A DNA stretch of 64,000 nucleotides, taken from assembly GCF_022448905.1 (NCBI RefSeq), contig NZ_JAKVCW010000005.1, positions 244,100 through 308,099 on the forward strand. The letters are read 5' to 3'. This DNA is from Shimia sp. (lineage in GTDB: Bacteria > Pseudomonadota > Alphaproteobacteria > Rhodobacterales > Rhodobacteraceae). This document shows positions 9,576 through 20,009 of this stretch, piece after piece; the stretch's first letter is position 1, and each line of letters begins with the position of its first letter. The position numbers were made by a program, and so were the translations under genes. The notes below the pieces were generated by a model. The model was not told the origin of the DNA, did not search any database, and worked only from the letters and a program-made list of their open reading frames with translations.

Positions 9576-9619
9576 CAAGAAATGGCTGACACGCTTTGCA
9601 GCGTGCCAGCCATTTCTTG
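9576..9619. terminator. 20-bp hairpin, probable bidirectional terminator
   Basis: Arms 9576-9595 and 9600-9619 pair over 20 bp with one A-C mismatch around a TTGC loop. The stem begins CAAGAAATGGCTG. A-rich bases lie left of the stem and T-rich bases right of it, so it could stop transcription from both sides. It follows the lipoprotein gene by 25 bases. It may also be the original gyrB terminator if the DNA between 9635 and 15027 is an insertion. Confidence 0.7.
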
Positions 9620-9634
9620 TTGTGTGCATCGATT
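9615..9634. repeat. Left 20-bp direct repeat of a probable insertion
   Basis: The sequence TCTTGYTGTGTGCATCGAYT occurs here and again at 15028-15047, matching at 18 of 20 positions (two T/C differences). The left copy overlaps the right arm of the hairpin; the right copy touches the gyrB stop codon. The pair brackets a 5.4-kb segment. Confidence 0.6.
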
Positions 9635-9642
9635 GAAAGACA

Positions 9643-9660
9643 CCGCGAACGCGTTCGCGG
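9643..9660. repeat. 18-bp perfect palindrome
   Basis: CCGCGAACGCGTTCGCGG is a perfect palindrome 8 bases inside the left direct repeat. It could be a protein-binding site or a recombination remnant; nothing else identifies it. Confidence 0.6.
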
Positions 9661-10139
9661 CAGCGTCCAGAATTCAAGAGAAATTTTTGCAGAAGATACC
9701 CATAGAAGCGCGCATTGAACGCCAAAAGAGTTCGCGAAACTCTCACACACGATCGTTTGGTTGGCCTTCAAACAAAAGGCATTTCTCCGCTCGGCAAAAC
9801 GATCCGATTTTCTAAGGTCTTGATTGCAAAATCAGTGACTATTGGGGAGCGCGAAATTCGGGCTAAAAAGCGAGAGTTTCCGCGGAGTTTAGGCCTAGCG
9901 GAAAGGCGTGATCGGCAAATTTCGGTGTCAGCGATGCTCTCATTGCCACTTTTCTTTCCCGCGGAAGCAAGCGTAGCGAAGAAATGCTGACGTCAGATAG
10001 ACTGTCCAAACGGAGCTCCGATTGGCTCTTTCAGAAATGAGCCGTCTGGGTTTGCGAAACTCGGTGCTGCAAAATCAACAGGCGCCGTGTGTTATCGGGT
10101 CGCAGTCCACTCAATGTAGCCGGAATGCCGCTTGAATGC
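9661..10139. other. Gene-free stretch at the left end of the insertion
   Basis: About 480 bases without a convincing gene: the short open frames lack ribosome-binding sites and recognisable products. Base composition is closer to even than in neighbouring genes. No further structure was made out here. Confidence 0.5.
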
Positions 10140-10988
10140 TCAGAGCTGCTCCCAAATTCTGCGTCCTACTGTGCCCAAGTGGTGGCCTGCGCGTTTGGTC
10201 AGGCAAATGGGTAAGGATAGCTCACCGAGCGTGGACAGCTTCTCAAGGCTGCCATCAGAAACCTCCTGTTCGACCATGTGATCAGGAAGACGTCCCCAAC
10301 CTAAGCCTGCCAAGATCAACTCCTTCTTCGTCGCCATGTCGGTTACGAACCATTTGGGAGCGTCGCCTAACAGTCCGGTATCAGGTGCCTTTTCATCGCT
10401 GGATTTGACGACCACCTGAGGGTGGCGTCCGAGCTCTGTTTTGCTGACCAGCGCAGGATTCGAACCTACCAGTTCAGGGGCTGCCACCAATGGGAAGCTC
10501 ATCTGAGTGATTTGGCGGTAGTCGATGAACGGGCTGCGTGTCGGGGCTGCGAAGATCGCGATGTCGACCTTTTCAGCCATCAATTGCCGTTCACCCGAGG
10601 CCGTTTCGATCTCCAGATGCAATGTGGTCGAGGGAAATTCGCGCTTCAGCTCCTTCAGCAATTTGGCCAGACGCGGAATGGGGAAGTTGCTGCTAACGCC
10701 AATGCGCAACTCGGTTTCCACTTCTCCCTTCAGGTCCCGCACGAAATCTTCGAATTGCTGCGCCTGGTCCAGCAAATGACGGATCTGCGCAAGCAACGCC
10801 CTGCCCTCACGTGTCAGCGTCGGGCGATAGGTCGACCTGTCAAAAATCTGGACCTGATAGAAATCCTCCACTTGCTTGACCGAATAAGACACAGCAGATC
10901 TCGCCTTGTTCAGCTTTTCGCTGGCCAGTTGGAAACTGCCGGTGTCGCAGATCGTAGCAACAACGTTGAGATGGTCGAGATTTGTCAT
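10140..10988 (-). CDS. LysR-family transcriptional regulator of the dehalogenase cassette
   Basis: A 282-residue LysR regulator. The winged helix-turn-helix lies at about residues 3-60 (DTGSFQLASEKLNKARSAVS, with a weaker recognition helix than usual), and the substrate-binding domain follows from about residue 90 (ELRIGVSSNFPIPRLAKLL). It is divergent from the haloalkane dehalogenase gene with 99 bases between start codons, so it probably controls that cassette. The shared promoter contains the inverted repeat CGTC-N9-GACG at 10989-11005 and a direct repeat CGTATT at 11037 and 11048, one helical turn apart. The inducer is unknown. Confidence 0.88.
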   Translation of the reverse strand: MTNLDHLNVVATICDTGSFQLASEKLNKARSAVSYSVKQVEDFYQVQIFDRSTYRPTLTREGRALLAQIRHLLDQAQQFEDFVRDLKGEVETELRIGVSSNFPIPRLAKLLKELKREFPSTTLHLEIETASGERQLMAEKVDIAIFAAPTRSPFIDYRQITQMSFPLVAAPELVGSNPALVSKTELGRHPQVVVKSSDEKAPDTGLLGDAPKWFVTDMATKKELILAGLGWGRLPDHMVEQEVSDGSLEKLSTLGELSLPICLTKRAGHHLGTVGRRIWEQL

Positions 10989-11087
10989 CGTCTAATTTTA
11001 TGACGGAGTTGGTCGGAAAGCTATGCTTTTTCCTGACGTATTGTGGGCGTATTCCGATGTCAGACGACAGCTACGCGGACATCCGAC

Positions 11088-12005
11088 ATGACCAATGCAA
11101 CCATCTCCCCCGATTTCCCTTTCGCGTCGCGGTTTGTCGAGGTGATGGGCAGCCGGATTCACTATGTTGAAGACGGTACGGGCGATCCCATCCTATTTGT
11201 CCATGGCAACCCGGCCTCCTCTTACATCTGGCGCAACATCATTCCCCACGTCACGCCATATGCCCGTGCTATTGCTGTAGATCTGATCGGGTTCGGCAAG
11301 TCCGACAAGCCCGACATTTCTTACGGTTTTGACGATAGCTACGCTTATCTCGAGGGGTTCATCGAGGCTCTGGGCCTGACCGATATTACCCTTGTGGTGC
11401 AGGATTGGGGGTCTGGCCTTGGGTTCCACTACGCAAATCAGCACCGTGACAAGATCAAGGGCATCGTCTTCATGGAGGCGATGCATCGCGAGATCGATTT
11501 TGCCGCCATGGCGCGCAGCGACAAGCTGCTGATGCGTCTGATCCGCGCGCCCTTTGCCAGCTGGCTGATGCTTGGCGTTATGAACAGTTTCGTGAAGCAA
11601 ATGCTGCCCGATTGGATCAAGCGCGATCTGAGCCAACAGGAAATGGCCGCCTACCTCGCACCGTTTCCCACGGTCAAAAGCCGCAAGCCGGTTTACGTTT
11701 TCCCGCGCGACGTTCCGGTCGAAGGTAAGCCTGAGCATATTTCACGCGCAGTGGAGGCGTATTCTAACTGGCTGACGGAAACTCCTATTCCTAAGCTGTT
11801 TTTTCACGCTGATCCGGGTGTGTTGATCCGCCAAAAAGACGTGGCTTGGATCAAGGATAACTTTCGCAACCTGACCAGCGTTGATTTGGGGGAAGGCCTG
11901 CATTTCCTACAGGAAGACTACCCGCATGAGATCGGACGCGCTCTGGCCGGTTGGTATCTCAACCTGAACAACGCGCAAACCGAAGGAACACGTCATGCCG
12001 TATGA
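11088..12005 (+). CDS. Haloalkane dehalogenase, subfamily II (DhaA/LinB type)
   Basis: An alpha/beta-hydrolase that hydrolyses carbon-halogen bonds of haloalkanes to an alcohol and halide. With the ATG at 11088 the 305-residue protein has the full catalytic pentad at the same positions as Rhodococcus DhaA: halide-binding Asn41 (VHGNPASSY), nucleophile Asp106 and halide-binding Trp107 (VVQDWGSG), acid Glu130 (VFMEAM) and base His272 (GLHFLQED). This agreement fixes both the family and the start; an upstream in-frame GTG at 11043 would add 15 residues. It overlaps the next gene by 11 bases and leads a four-gene run. Natural substrates cannot be deduced; halogenated marine metabolites are one possibility. 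Confidence 0.95.
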   Translation: MTNATISPDFPFASRFVEVMGSRIHYVEDGTGDPILFVHGNPASSYIWRNIIPHVTPYARAIAVDLIGFGKSDKPDISYGFDDSYAYLEGFIEALGLTDITLVVQDWGSGLGFHYANQHRDKIKGIVFMEAMHREIDFAAMARSDKLLMRLIRAPFASWLMLGVMNSFVKQMLPDWIKRDLSQQEMAAYLAPFPTVKSRKPVYVFPRDVPVEGKPEHISRAVEAYSNWLTETPIPKLFFHADPGVLIRQKDVAWIKDNFRNLTSVDLGEGLHFLQEDYPHEIGRALAGWYLNLNNAQTEGTRHAV

Positions 12006-12741
12006 CTTCCCCTCTGCCACACCACATGGTGAGATCACCGAGATCTTTCCTGATATTTTTCACGTGACCGGCAGCGTCGACATGGTGCCGGGTATGCGCA
12101 TCAGTCGCGCGATGACCATTCTGCGCGACGGCGACGCCCTAACCCTGATCAGCCCGATACGCCTGTCCGAAGAGGGCCTGGCCGCGCTTCAGGCACTTGG
12201 GCAAGTCACGCATATCGTCAAATTGGGCGGTTATCACCTGGGTGCACAGAACGGGTTAGACGATCCCTTCTACGTGCGCCGCTACGGTGCAACGCTCTGG
12301 GCATTGGCGGGGATGGACCACAAGGGCGGCCTGAAACCGGACCACATTCTGCAGGTGGGGGGTGAGATGCCCGCACCGGGCTTGTCGCTTTTCACCTACG
12401 AGACATCGACCTTGCCGGAAGGCATGTTCCTGCTGGAGCGCGAGGACGGCATCCTGATCACCGCAGACAGCTTGCAGAACTGGACCAAGCCGGACGCCTT
12501 TTTCAGCGAGATCGCAGCTGAGCGCATGGGCCAGGCCGGGTTCTTCAAGCCTGCCAATATCGGCCCTGAGTGGCTGCGCTTTTGCACGCCGGACCCGCAA
12601 GAGTTCAACAGGGTGGCGGCGTTGCACTTCCGGCACCTTCTGCCATCCCACGGCACACCGTTTCTGGGCAGCGCCAAAGACGCGCTGTTGAAAACCTTCT
12701 CGACAACCCTTGGGCTAAAACCGCCCTACACATCGGAGTAA
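11995..12741 (+). CDS. Metallo-beta-lactamase-like protein without the canonical metal motif
   Basis: A 248-residue protein whose layout resembles divergent metallo-beta-lactamase-fold proteins of the DUF4336 kind: an N-terminal strand-rich part (MTILRDGDALTLISPI), a central KLGGYHLGAQNGLDDPFYV, ILITADSLQNW near residue 155 and LLPSHGTPFLG near residue 220. The HxHxDH zinc motif is absent, so it may bind fewer metals or act non-enzymatically. It overlaps the dehalogenase gene by 11 bases, implying coupled translation and a linked role, for example handling the product. The fold assignment is moderate; function is unknown. Confidence 0.7.
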   Translation: MPYDFPSATPHGEITEIFPDIFHVTGSVDMVPGMRISRAMTILRDGDALTLISPIRLSEEGLAALQALGQVTHIVKLGGYHLGAQNGLDDPFYVRRYGATLWALAGMDHKGGLKPDHILQVGGEMPAPGLSLFTYETSTLPEGMFLLEREDGILITADSLQNWTKPDAFFSEIAAERMGQAGFFKPANIGPEWLRFCTPDPQEFNRVAALHFRHLLPSHGTPFLGSAKDALLKTFSTTLGLKPPYTSE

Positions 12742-12745
12742 CCCC

Positions 12746-13345
12746 ATGAAAATCCTTCTTATTGGAGCGTCCGGCATGATCGGGCGCGCGGTCTCGCACG
12801 CCCTGTCGGCCGGCCATGACCTGATCACCGCCTCGCGCAGCTCCGGCGACCTGCATGTCGACATCTCCGACCCCGCCAGCCTGCGCGCGCTGTTTGCAAA
12901 GACAGGTCGGGTGGATGCGATTATCAGCGCGGCGGGCGACGGGGTGATGGCCCCGCTGGCCACCATGAGCGATGACGATTTCAATCGGACCGTGGACACG
13001 CAGATGAAAGGCCAGTTGAACGTGCTGCGTCTGGGTCTGAGTGCGGTCGCGCCGGGCGGATCAATCACACTCACCTCCGGCGTAGCCGCTCAAAACCCCA
13101 TGCCATCCACCAGCGCAATTGCGGCCTCCTGCGCCGCGATCGAGGCATTCACCCGAACCGCAGCCACCGAAGTAGAGACCGTGCGGCTGAACGTGGTTTC
13201 GCCGATCTTTGTTAAGGAAAGCATGGAGCTTTTCGGTCTGCCCACAGATGGCGGCCTGTCTGCCGCCGACACCGCCAAAAGCTATCTCGCGGCCGTGGCC
13301 GGTGACATGCATGGCCAGATCCTGGCCACTCCCGACTTTGCCTGA
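12746..13345 (+). CDS. Short-chain dehydrogenase/reductase-like protein, atypical active site
   Basis: A compact 199-residue Rossmann protein. The nucleotide-binding LLIGASGMIGRAV motif is at residues 4-16, followed by the IISAAGDG strand and ITLTSGVAAQ with the conserved Ser. The Tyr-x3-Lys pair that normally completes the SDR active site is missing: the region reads STSAIAASCAAIEAFTRT. A group of short bacterial SDRs shares this loss, so it may be a divergent oxidoreductase or a binding protein. It starts 4 bases after the preceding stop, in the same operon as the dehalogenase, where oxidation of the product alcohol would be a reasonable role if it is active. Confidence 0.82.
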   Translation: MKILLIGASGMIGRAVSHALSAGHDLITASRSSGDLHVDISDPASLRALFAKTGRVDAIISAAGDGVMAPLATMSDDDFNRTVDTQMKGQLNVLRLGLSAVAPGGSITLTSGVAAQNPMPSTSAIAASCAAIEAFTRTAATEVETVRLNVVSPIFVKESMELFGLPTDGGLSAADTAKSYLAAVAGDMHGQILATPDFA

Positions 13346-13366
13346 TCCCGAAAAAGGACTGCCAAC

Positions 13367-13894
13367 ATGAAACTCTCAATCCTCAAGCCCCTTGCCACTG
13401 CGCTTGCGCTGATTACAGCCACTGCCAGCCACGCCGCCGACACCGCAACACCCGTTATGGAGCAATTGACTGGCACCTGGTTTGTCGAGGTTACTGGTGT
13501 GCTACCCGATGGCGGTGCCTATCAGAACATCATGAATGTGGATGCCGGCGGCACCGCAGACATTGTGGGCGGCTGGATGTTCGGCGCCGGTGGGATGAAG
13601 TTCACTGACAGCCCGGCCAGCATCACCAAGGTCGACGGCAACGGCTTTGAAATCCACATGTTTGCCTTTCTCGCCGATGCCGTAACAGGCGCCCCCAAAG
13701 GTATGAACGTCACCGTCTATCGAGGCGAGATGCAGGATGGTGCTGACGCGTTCAAAGCTGAGGCGGATCTCTATTACTTGCCGTGCTCGGTTGACCACTG
13801 CCCGGCCCCAAACACCAAAACGCTCGGCTCGCCCGCCACGGTCGCGCAAGTTGTTGGCACGAGGCTCGCACTTCCCGGAACCCCGCAACGCTGA
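13367..13894 (+). CDS. Secreted protein of unknown function
   Basis: A 175-residue protein with a Sec signal peptide (MKLSILK, hydrophobic core, cleavage after ATASHA near residue 23). The mature part begins with MEQLTGTWFVEVTG, a pattern found in lipocalin-like and other beta-barrel domains, and has two Cys in LPCSVDHCPAP that could form a disulphide in the periplasm. No family is recognised with confidence. It is the last gene of the cassette, 21 bases after the SDR gene, and is followed by an inverted repeat. Confidence 0.75.
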   Translation: MKLSILKPLATALALITATASHAADTATPVMEQLTGTWFVEVTGVLPDGGAYQNIMNVDAGGTADIVGGWMFGAGGMKFTDSPASITKVDGNGFEIHMFAFLADAVTGAPKGMNVTVYRGEMQDGADAFKAEADLYYLPCSVDHCPAPNTKTLGSPATVAQVVGTRLALPGTPQR

Positions 13895-13906
13895 TTCAAA
13901 CCAATC

Positions 13907-13954
13907 ATGACAGGCTCGGAAGAACCCGCTTTTTGGCGCGGTGGTGCCTGTCAT
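13907..13954 (+). terminator. Inverted repeat after the dehalogenase cassette
   Basis: Nine-base arms ATGACAGGC (13907-13915) and GCCTGTCAT (13946-13954) enclose a 30-base loop, 12 bases after the last gene. There is no T-run, so termination is plausible but not certain. Confidence 0.45.
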
Positions 13955-15027
13955 ACCGCCTCCCCTCATCAGGTGCTGAACAAACCGTCAGCGTTTACTG
14001 GGGCTTCTGAACGGCATCCGGTTCGCGGAGAAACAACTTTTTCCATTTGCAAGATATTCGCTTGACCTGGAACAGCTTGAACCCTTCCAACGGTGCGTGA
14101 GTTGTTGACGTTAACTCGCAAGTCACTGCCCTCAGATTGAACAGCGCCCGCGTTGGCTGGGTTAATCGAGTTTCCCTCTAGCGCAGCTTATTGCGCAGAT
14201 GGGAGGTCAGACCCCACGCATGCTGATGGGAATAGGACTGCTGATAGGGCTATTAGGTGGTTCATGGAATGCTTCCGAAAAATTTTGGCGGATCTGCTTT
14301 GGGTTGATATTGGGTGACGTCATGGATCTCCCCACGTTCCGGCTCCCCAATTTGGTGAGTACCTGTTCAGAGTTTCATCCCAATGGAGATCAACTTCTTA
14401 CCAATACGTTATGCGGAGGATCAGGGATGGAAACCGCCATGAAAATTGGGGAAGTAAAACTCTGCGTCCAAGCGTTTCACCGATGGAACAAGGCAGACGC
14501 AACCTGTCCTAGTTTTGGCTTCCAGAAGCGGGCACCGATTATGAAGAGGCAACGATAGGTGGCCCTATCGGAAGGGGAAAGCGCTTTTAACAGGTCGAAT
14601 GGGTGCCCCAAAGCCAGGCTTTAGGGGAGCGCGCGGGGCCAACAAGGCTCAGAATCTGACGCCGACGGTTGTTTGGGGCGACCCTAGGTCGTTGCCGTCA
14701 ATCACCGGGTCAAGACGAAGAATGGCGCGGCGTGTCGGAGTTTCTCGAAAACCTCTCTGCCAATCTCCATTTGGTCGATCGTGCCTTTGATGCCAACTGA
14801 TTGCACCACCGCCTGAGGACAAGCCAGTTGGCGCCAGTCATGCGTCCGAAATGTCCCTACAAATCCCCGGTCGAGTTCGACGGCGAAGTCTCCAGTTTCT
14901 ACATAAGTCTGAAAGGTAACTTGGGCGTAGCCACGTGGTTGCCAAGGCAGCCAACAGATTCTCAGCTTTCAAAACAATCGCCGCGCCCATGATAGGGCTG
15001 CGACGAACGTCGGCAGCCCTAGTCATA
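13955..15027. other. Gene-free, probably degenerate DNA at the right end of the insertion
   Basis: Over 1 kb with no convincing gene. Open frames at 14199-14558, 14599-14790 and 14801-14992 have no clear ribosome-binding sites, no recognisable domains and patchy codon use. The stretch may hold decayed gene fragments, but no transposase or integrase remnant could be identified by eye. A short stem at 14994-15020 (AGGGCTG CGACG with its complement) lies 27 bases beyond the gyrB stop and may act in its termination. Confidence 0.5.
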
Positions 15028-15046
15028 TCTTGCTGTGTGCATCGAC

Positions 15047-15047
<1 letters not shown>
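15028..15047. repeat. Right 20-bp direct repeat, abutting the gyrB stop
   Basis: Second copy of the repeat at 9615-9634, in the same orientation and matching at 18 of 20 bases. Its last base is the final base of the gyrB stop codon. On the minus strand it reads as the first bases downstream of gyrB. Confidence 0.6.
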
Positions 15048-17479
<2,432 letters not shown>

Positions 17480-17558
17480 TCATTTCCGGATTTTATATCG
17501 GGTTTGGGCGGGGATGTCACGCAAATGACAGGTATTTTTGTGATCTTACACAGGGGGA

Positions 17559-18665
17559 TCAACGCGGTGTCGATAAGCTGGAAATCCCAGCCTCATCCGT
17601 GACTTCGACATATTGGGCCCGGTCTCCCAAAGCCTCAAACAAACCGACCTCCGTGCCGGTCATCCAGGCCTGCGCCCCAAGGGCACAAATCTCGTCATAG
17701 AGCGCCGCGCGGCGGTCGGGATCTAGGTGTGCTGCGACCTCATCCAAGAGCAGGATAGGTGCGGCGCCAATGTCGTCTTTCAGCGCCCGCGCATTGGCCA
17801 GGATCAGCGACACCAGCAGGGCTTTCTGTTCGCCGGTAGAACAATCTTTGGCGGGCACGCCTTTCTCACGAAAGGTGCCCAACATGTCGGTGCGATGTGG
17901 CCCCACCAACGTGCGCCCGGCGGCAATATCGCGGAATCGGCTCTCAGCCAAGGCCTCCAATAGGTCGGCCTCCGTCGCGGGCATCGCGCCTTCGCTTTGC
18001 ATCAGTTCCAACTCCGCCACTGGGAAAGCAGTCTGCGTGGCCGCCTGCGCGTCCAGCAGGCGCTCCATACTGGCTTCGCGGGCTTGATGAATGCGAGCAC
18101 CGGCCTCGGCCATCTGCCGCTCCAGCGCGACATACCAATGGGCATCGCTGATCTGCTCTTTCAGCAGGCGGTTGCGCTCCCGCATCGCCTTTTCATAGGC
18201 GAGACTGGCCTCGGCATGTTCCGGGTAGAAGCTGAGAGTCATGCGGTCGAGAAACCGCCGCCGCCCCTCGGCCCCTTCGATCCACAGTCGATCCATTGCT
18301 GGGATCAGCCACAACACCCGGCAAATCCGCCCCAACTGCGTCTGTGGCGCGGCTTTGTTGTCGACATGCACCTGCCGCGCGGCGCCGTTCTCCGAGCGGA
18401 TGTCGATCTCGTAGGTTTGGTTGGTGGCTTGCAGCAGGCCGGAGAGTTTCCAGCCAATCGCCTCTGGTCGGCGTGTCATGTCTTCGGCACTGGCCCGGCG
18501 AATGCCCCGACCCGGTGAAAACAGCGACACCGCCTCAAGGATATTGGTCTTGCCCGCGCCATTGGGGCCAAACAAGGCCACAGGACGCGCATCACAGGTG
18601 AGCGCGCCCTTTTTGTGGGATCGGAAATGAGACAGGCTCAGGGATTTCAGAAACAGCTCAGACAC
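17559..18665 (-). CDS. recF: DNA replication and repair protein RecF
   Basis: An SMC-like ATPase that helps load RecA at single-stranded gaps. With the GTG start at 18665 the protein has 368 residues, Walker A GPNGAGKT at residues 33-40, the ABC-type signature near DCSTGEQKALLVSL and Walker B ILLLDEVAAHLD near residue 320. An in-frame TTG at 18689 lies inside a dispersed intergenic repeat (18676-18694) and is therefore unlikely to be the start. It lies between dnaN and gyrB in the usual order. Confidence 0.95.
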   Translation of the reverse strand: MSELFLKSLSLSHFRSHKKGALTCDARPVALFGPNGAGKTNILEAVSLFSPGRGIRRASAEDMTRRPEAIGWKLSGLLQATNQTYEIDIRSENGAARQVHVDNKAAPQTQLGRICRVLWLIPAMDRLWIEGAEGRRRFLDRMTLSFYPEHAEASLAYEKAMRERNRLLKEQISDAHWYVALERQMAEAGARIHQAREASMERLLDAQAATQTAFPVAELELMQSEGAMPATEADLLEALAESRFRDIAAGRTLVGPHRTDMLGTFREKGVPAKDCSTGEQKALLVSLILANARALKDDIGAAPILLLDEVAAHLDPDRRAALYDEICALGAQAWMTGTEVGLFEALGDRAQYVEVTDEAGISSLSTPR

Positions 18666-18675
18666 GGGCCCGGCT

Positions 18676-18694
18676 TTCTCTTTCTTCAAATACC
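18676..18694 (-). repeat. Dispersed intergenic motif, copy 1
   Basis: On the minus strand this reads GGTATTTGAAGAAAGAGAA, between the dnaN stop and the recF start. It resembles the motif copies near 23.81, 23.98 and 59.89 kb (GGRATATTTG followed by GARGAA-rich DNA). Confidence 0.5.
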
Positions 18695-18721
18695 TGCGCC
18701 GCAGGCAACCGCGTCAGCGGT

Positions 18722-19840
18722 TTATACCCGCATCGGCATCACGACATAGACAGCGGAGGTGTCACCCCCTTCGCGCATCAGAGTCGGGTCACCGGCAGAG
18801 TTGAACATGAACACGGCGTTTTCGCGGTCCACCTGGCTGGCGATCTCCAGCAGGTATTTGGCGTTAAAGCCAATTTCCAGACGCTCGTCGTTATACGCCA
18901 CAACCAGCTCTTCTTCCGCTGCGCCGCTGTCCGGCGAGTTCACCGACAGCACCAGACGGTCTTCGTCCAGCTGCAGTTTCACCGCGCGGGACCGCTCAGA
19001 AGAAACGGTCGCCACACGGTCCACGGCTTTGGCAAACTCGGCCGCGTCCACTTCCAGCTTGCGGGTATTGCCCTGCGGAATCACCCGGGTGTAGTCGGGG
19101 AAGGTGCCGTCGATCACTTTGGATGTCAGGGTGATGTTAGGGGTGGCAAAACGCACTTTGGTTTCGCTGACCGACACGGCGATTTCCATATCATCGTCGT
19201 CCAACAGCTTGCGCAGCTCGCCCACGGTTTTGCGCGGCACAATCACGCCGGGCATATCGGTGGCACCTGCTGGCAAGTCGGTGTCAATCCGCGCCAGACG
19301 GTGACCGTCGGTGGCCACAGCGCGCAGCGCTTTGCCGTCTTCACCATCAGCCACATGCATGTACACGCCGTTCAGGTAATAGCGGGTCTCTTCCGTGGAG
19401 ATCGCAAACTTGGACTTGTCAAACAGACGGCGCAGCGCAGGCGCGGGGGCGGAGAAGTTGGACGAATACTCAGAAGAGGCCATCACCGGGAAGTCTTCGC
19501 GTGGCAGGGTCGCCAGCGAGAAGTTTGAGCGGCCGGCTTCCACGGTCAAGCGACCTGCGGCGCTGTCGTCGGTGAGGGTCACCAGCGCGCCGTCGGGCAG
19601 CTTGCGCACAATCTCGTGCAGGGTGGTGGCCGCCACAGTGGTGGCACCGGCGCGCTCGACCATGGCATTGGCCTTGTCGACCACTTCAATGTCCAAATCG
19701 GTGGCGCGGAATTGCACGGTGTCGCCTTCGGCTTCGATCAGCACGTTGGCAAGGATTGGAATGGTGTTGCGGCGTTCCACAACCGATTGCGCTTGGCTCA
19801 CTGCTTTCAGCAGCACGGCGCGTTCAATACTGATTTTCAT
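18722..19840 (-). CDS. dnaN: DNA polymerase III beta subunit (sliding clamp)
   Basis: The ring-shaped clamp that holds DNA polymerase III on the template. The 372-residue protein begins MKISIERAVLLKAVSQAQSV and has the three repeated clamp domains; the C-terminal YVVMPMRV is the conserved end that forms part of the hydrophobic partner-binding pocket. It follows dnaA on the minus strand after 169 bases containing a terminator, so it should have its own promoter or be read through from dnaA. A consensus-like start with GAGGGTGATGGG precedes the ATG. Confidence 0.98.
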   Translation of the reverse strand: MKISIERAVLLKAVSQAQSVVERRNTIPILANVLIEAEGDTVQFRATDLDIEVVDKANAMVERAGATTVAATTLHEIVRKLPDGALVTLTDDSAAGRLTVEAGRSNFSLATLPREDFPVMASSEYSSNFSAPAPALRRLFDKSKFAISTEETRYYLNGVYMHVADGEDGKALRAVATDGHRLARIDTDLPAGATDMPGVIVPRKTVGELRKLLDDDDMEIAVSVSETKVRFATPNITLTSKVIDGTFPDYTRVIPQGNTRKLEVDAAEFAKAVDRVATVSSERSRAVKLQLDEDRLVLSVNSPDSGAAEEELVVAYNDERLEIGFNAKYLLEIASQVDRENAVFMFNSAGDPTLMREGGDTSAVYVVMPMRV

Positions 19841-19952
19841 CCCATCACCCTCCGATTACCGGGACAGGCACCTTAACGAGGTGGTCTCACGGTACAAGTC
19901 TTTTCCTAGGTTTGTCTGTGAAGTCGCAGGGAGCGTCAAGCGCCAAGCGACC

Positions 19953-19988
19953 AAAAGAAAACACCGCGCCCAAGGGACGCGGCGTTTT
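19953..19988 (-). terminator. Rho-independent terminator of dnaA
   Basis: On the minus strand, stem AACGCCGCG pairs with CGCGGTGTT around a 9-base loop, followed by TTCTTTT. It lies 22 bases after the dnaA stop. Confidence 0.8.
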
Positions 19989-20009
19989 GGTCACGTTTCA
20001 CACGAAAAC

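Noticed and set aside
10449..10462. AGGATTCGAACCT resembles the complement of a tRNA T-arm
   Set aside because: It lies within the LysR coding sequence, and no acceptor, D or anticodon stem can be formed around it.
14062..14090. TTGACC followed by TGGAA and TTCCA, like a MerR/CueR-type metal promoter
   Set aside because: There is no -10 box at the expected 19-base spacing and no metal-handling gene nearby.
14199..14992. Three open frames of 63-119 codons right of the dehalogenase cassette
   Set aside because: No ribosome-binding sites, no recognisable domains and irregular codon use; treated as non-coding or decayed DNA.
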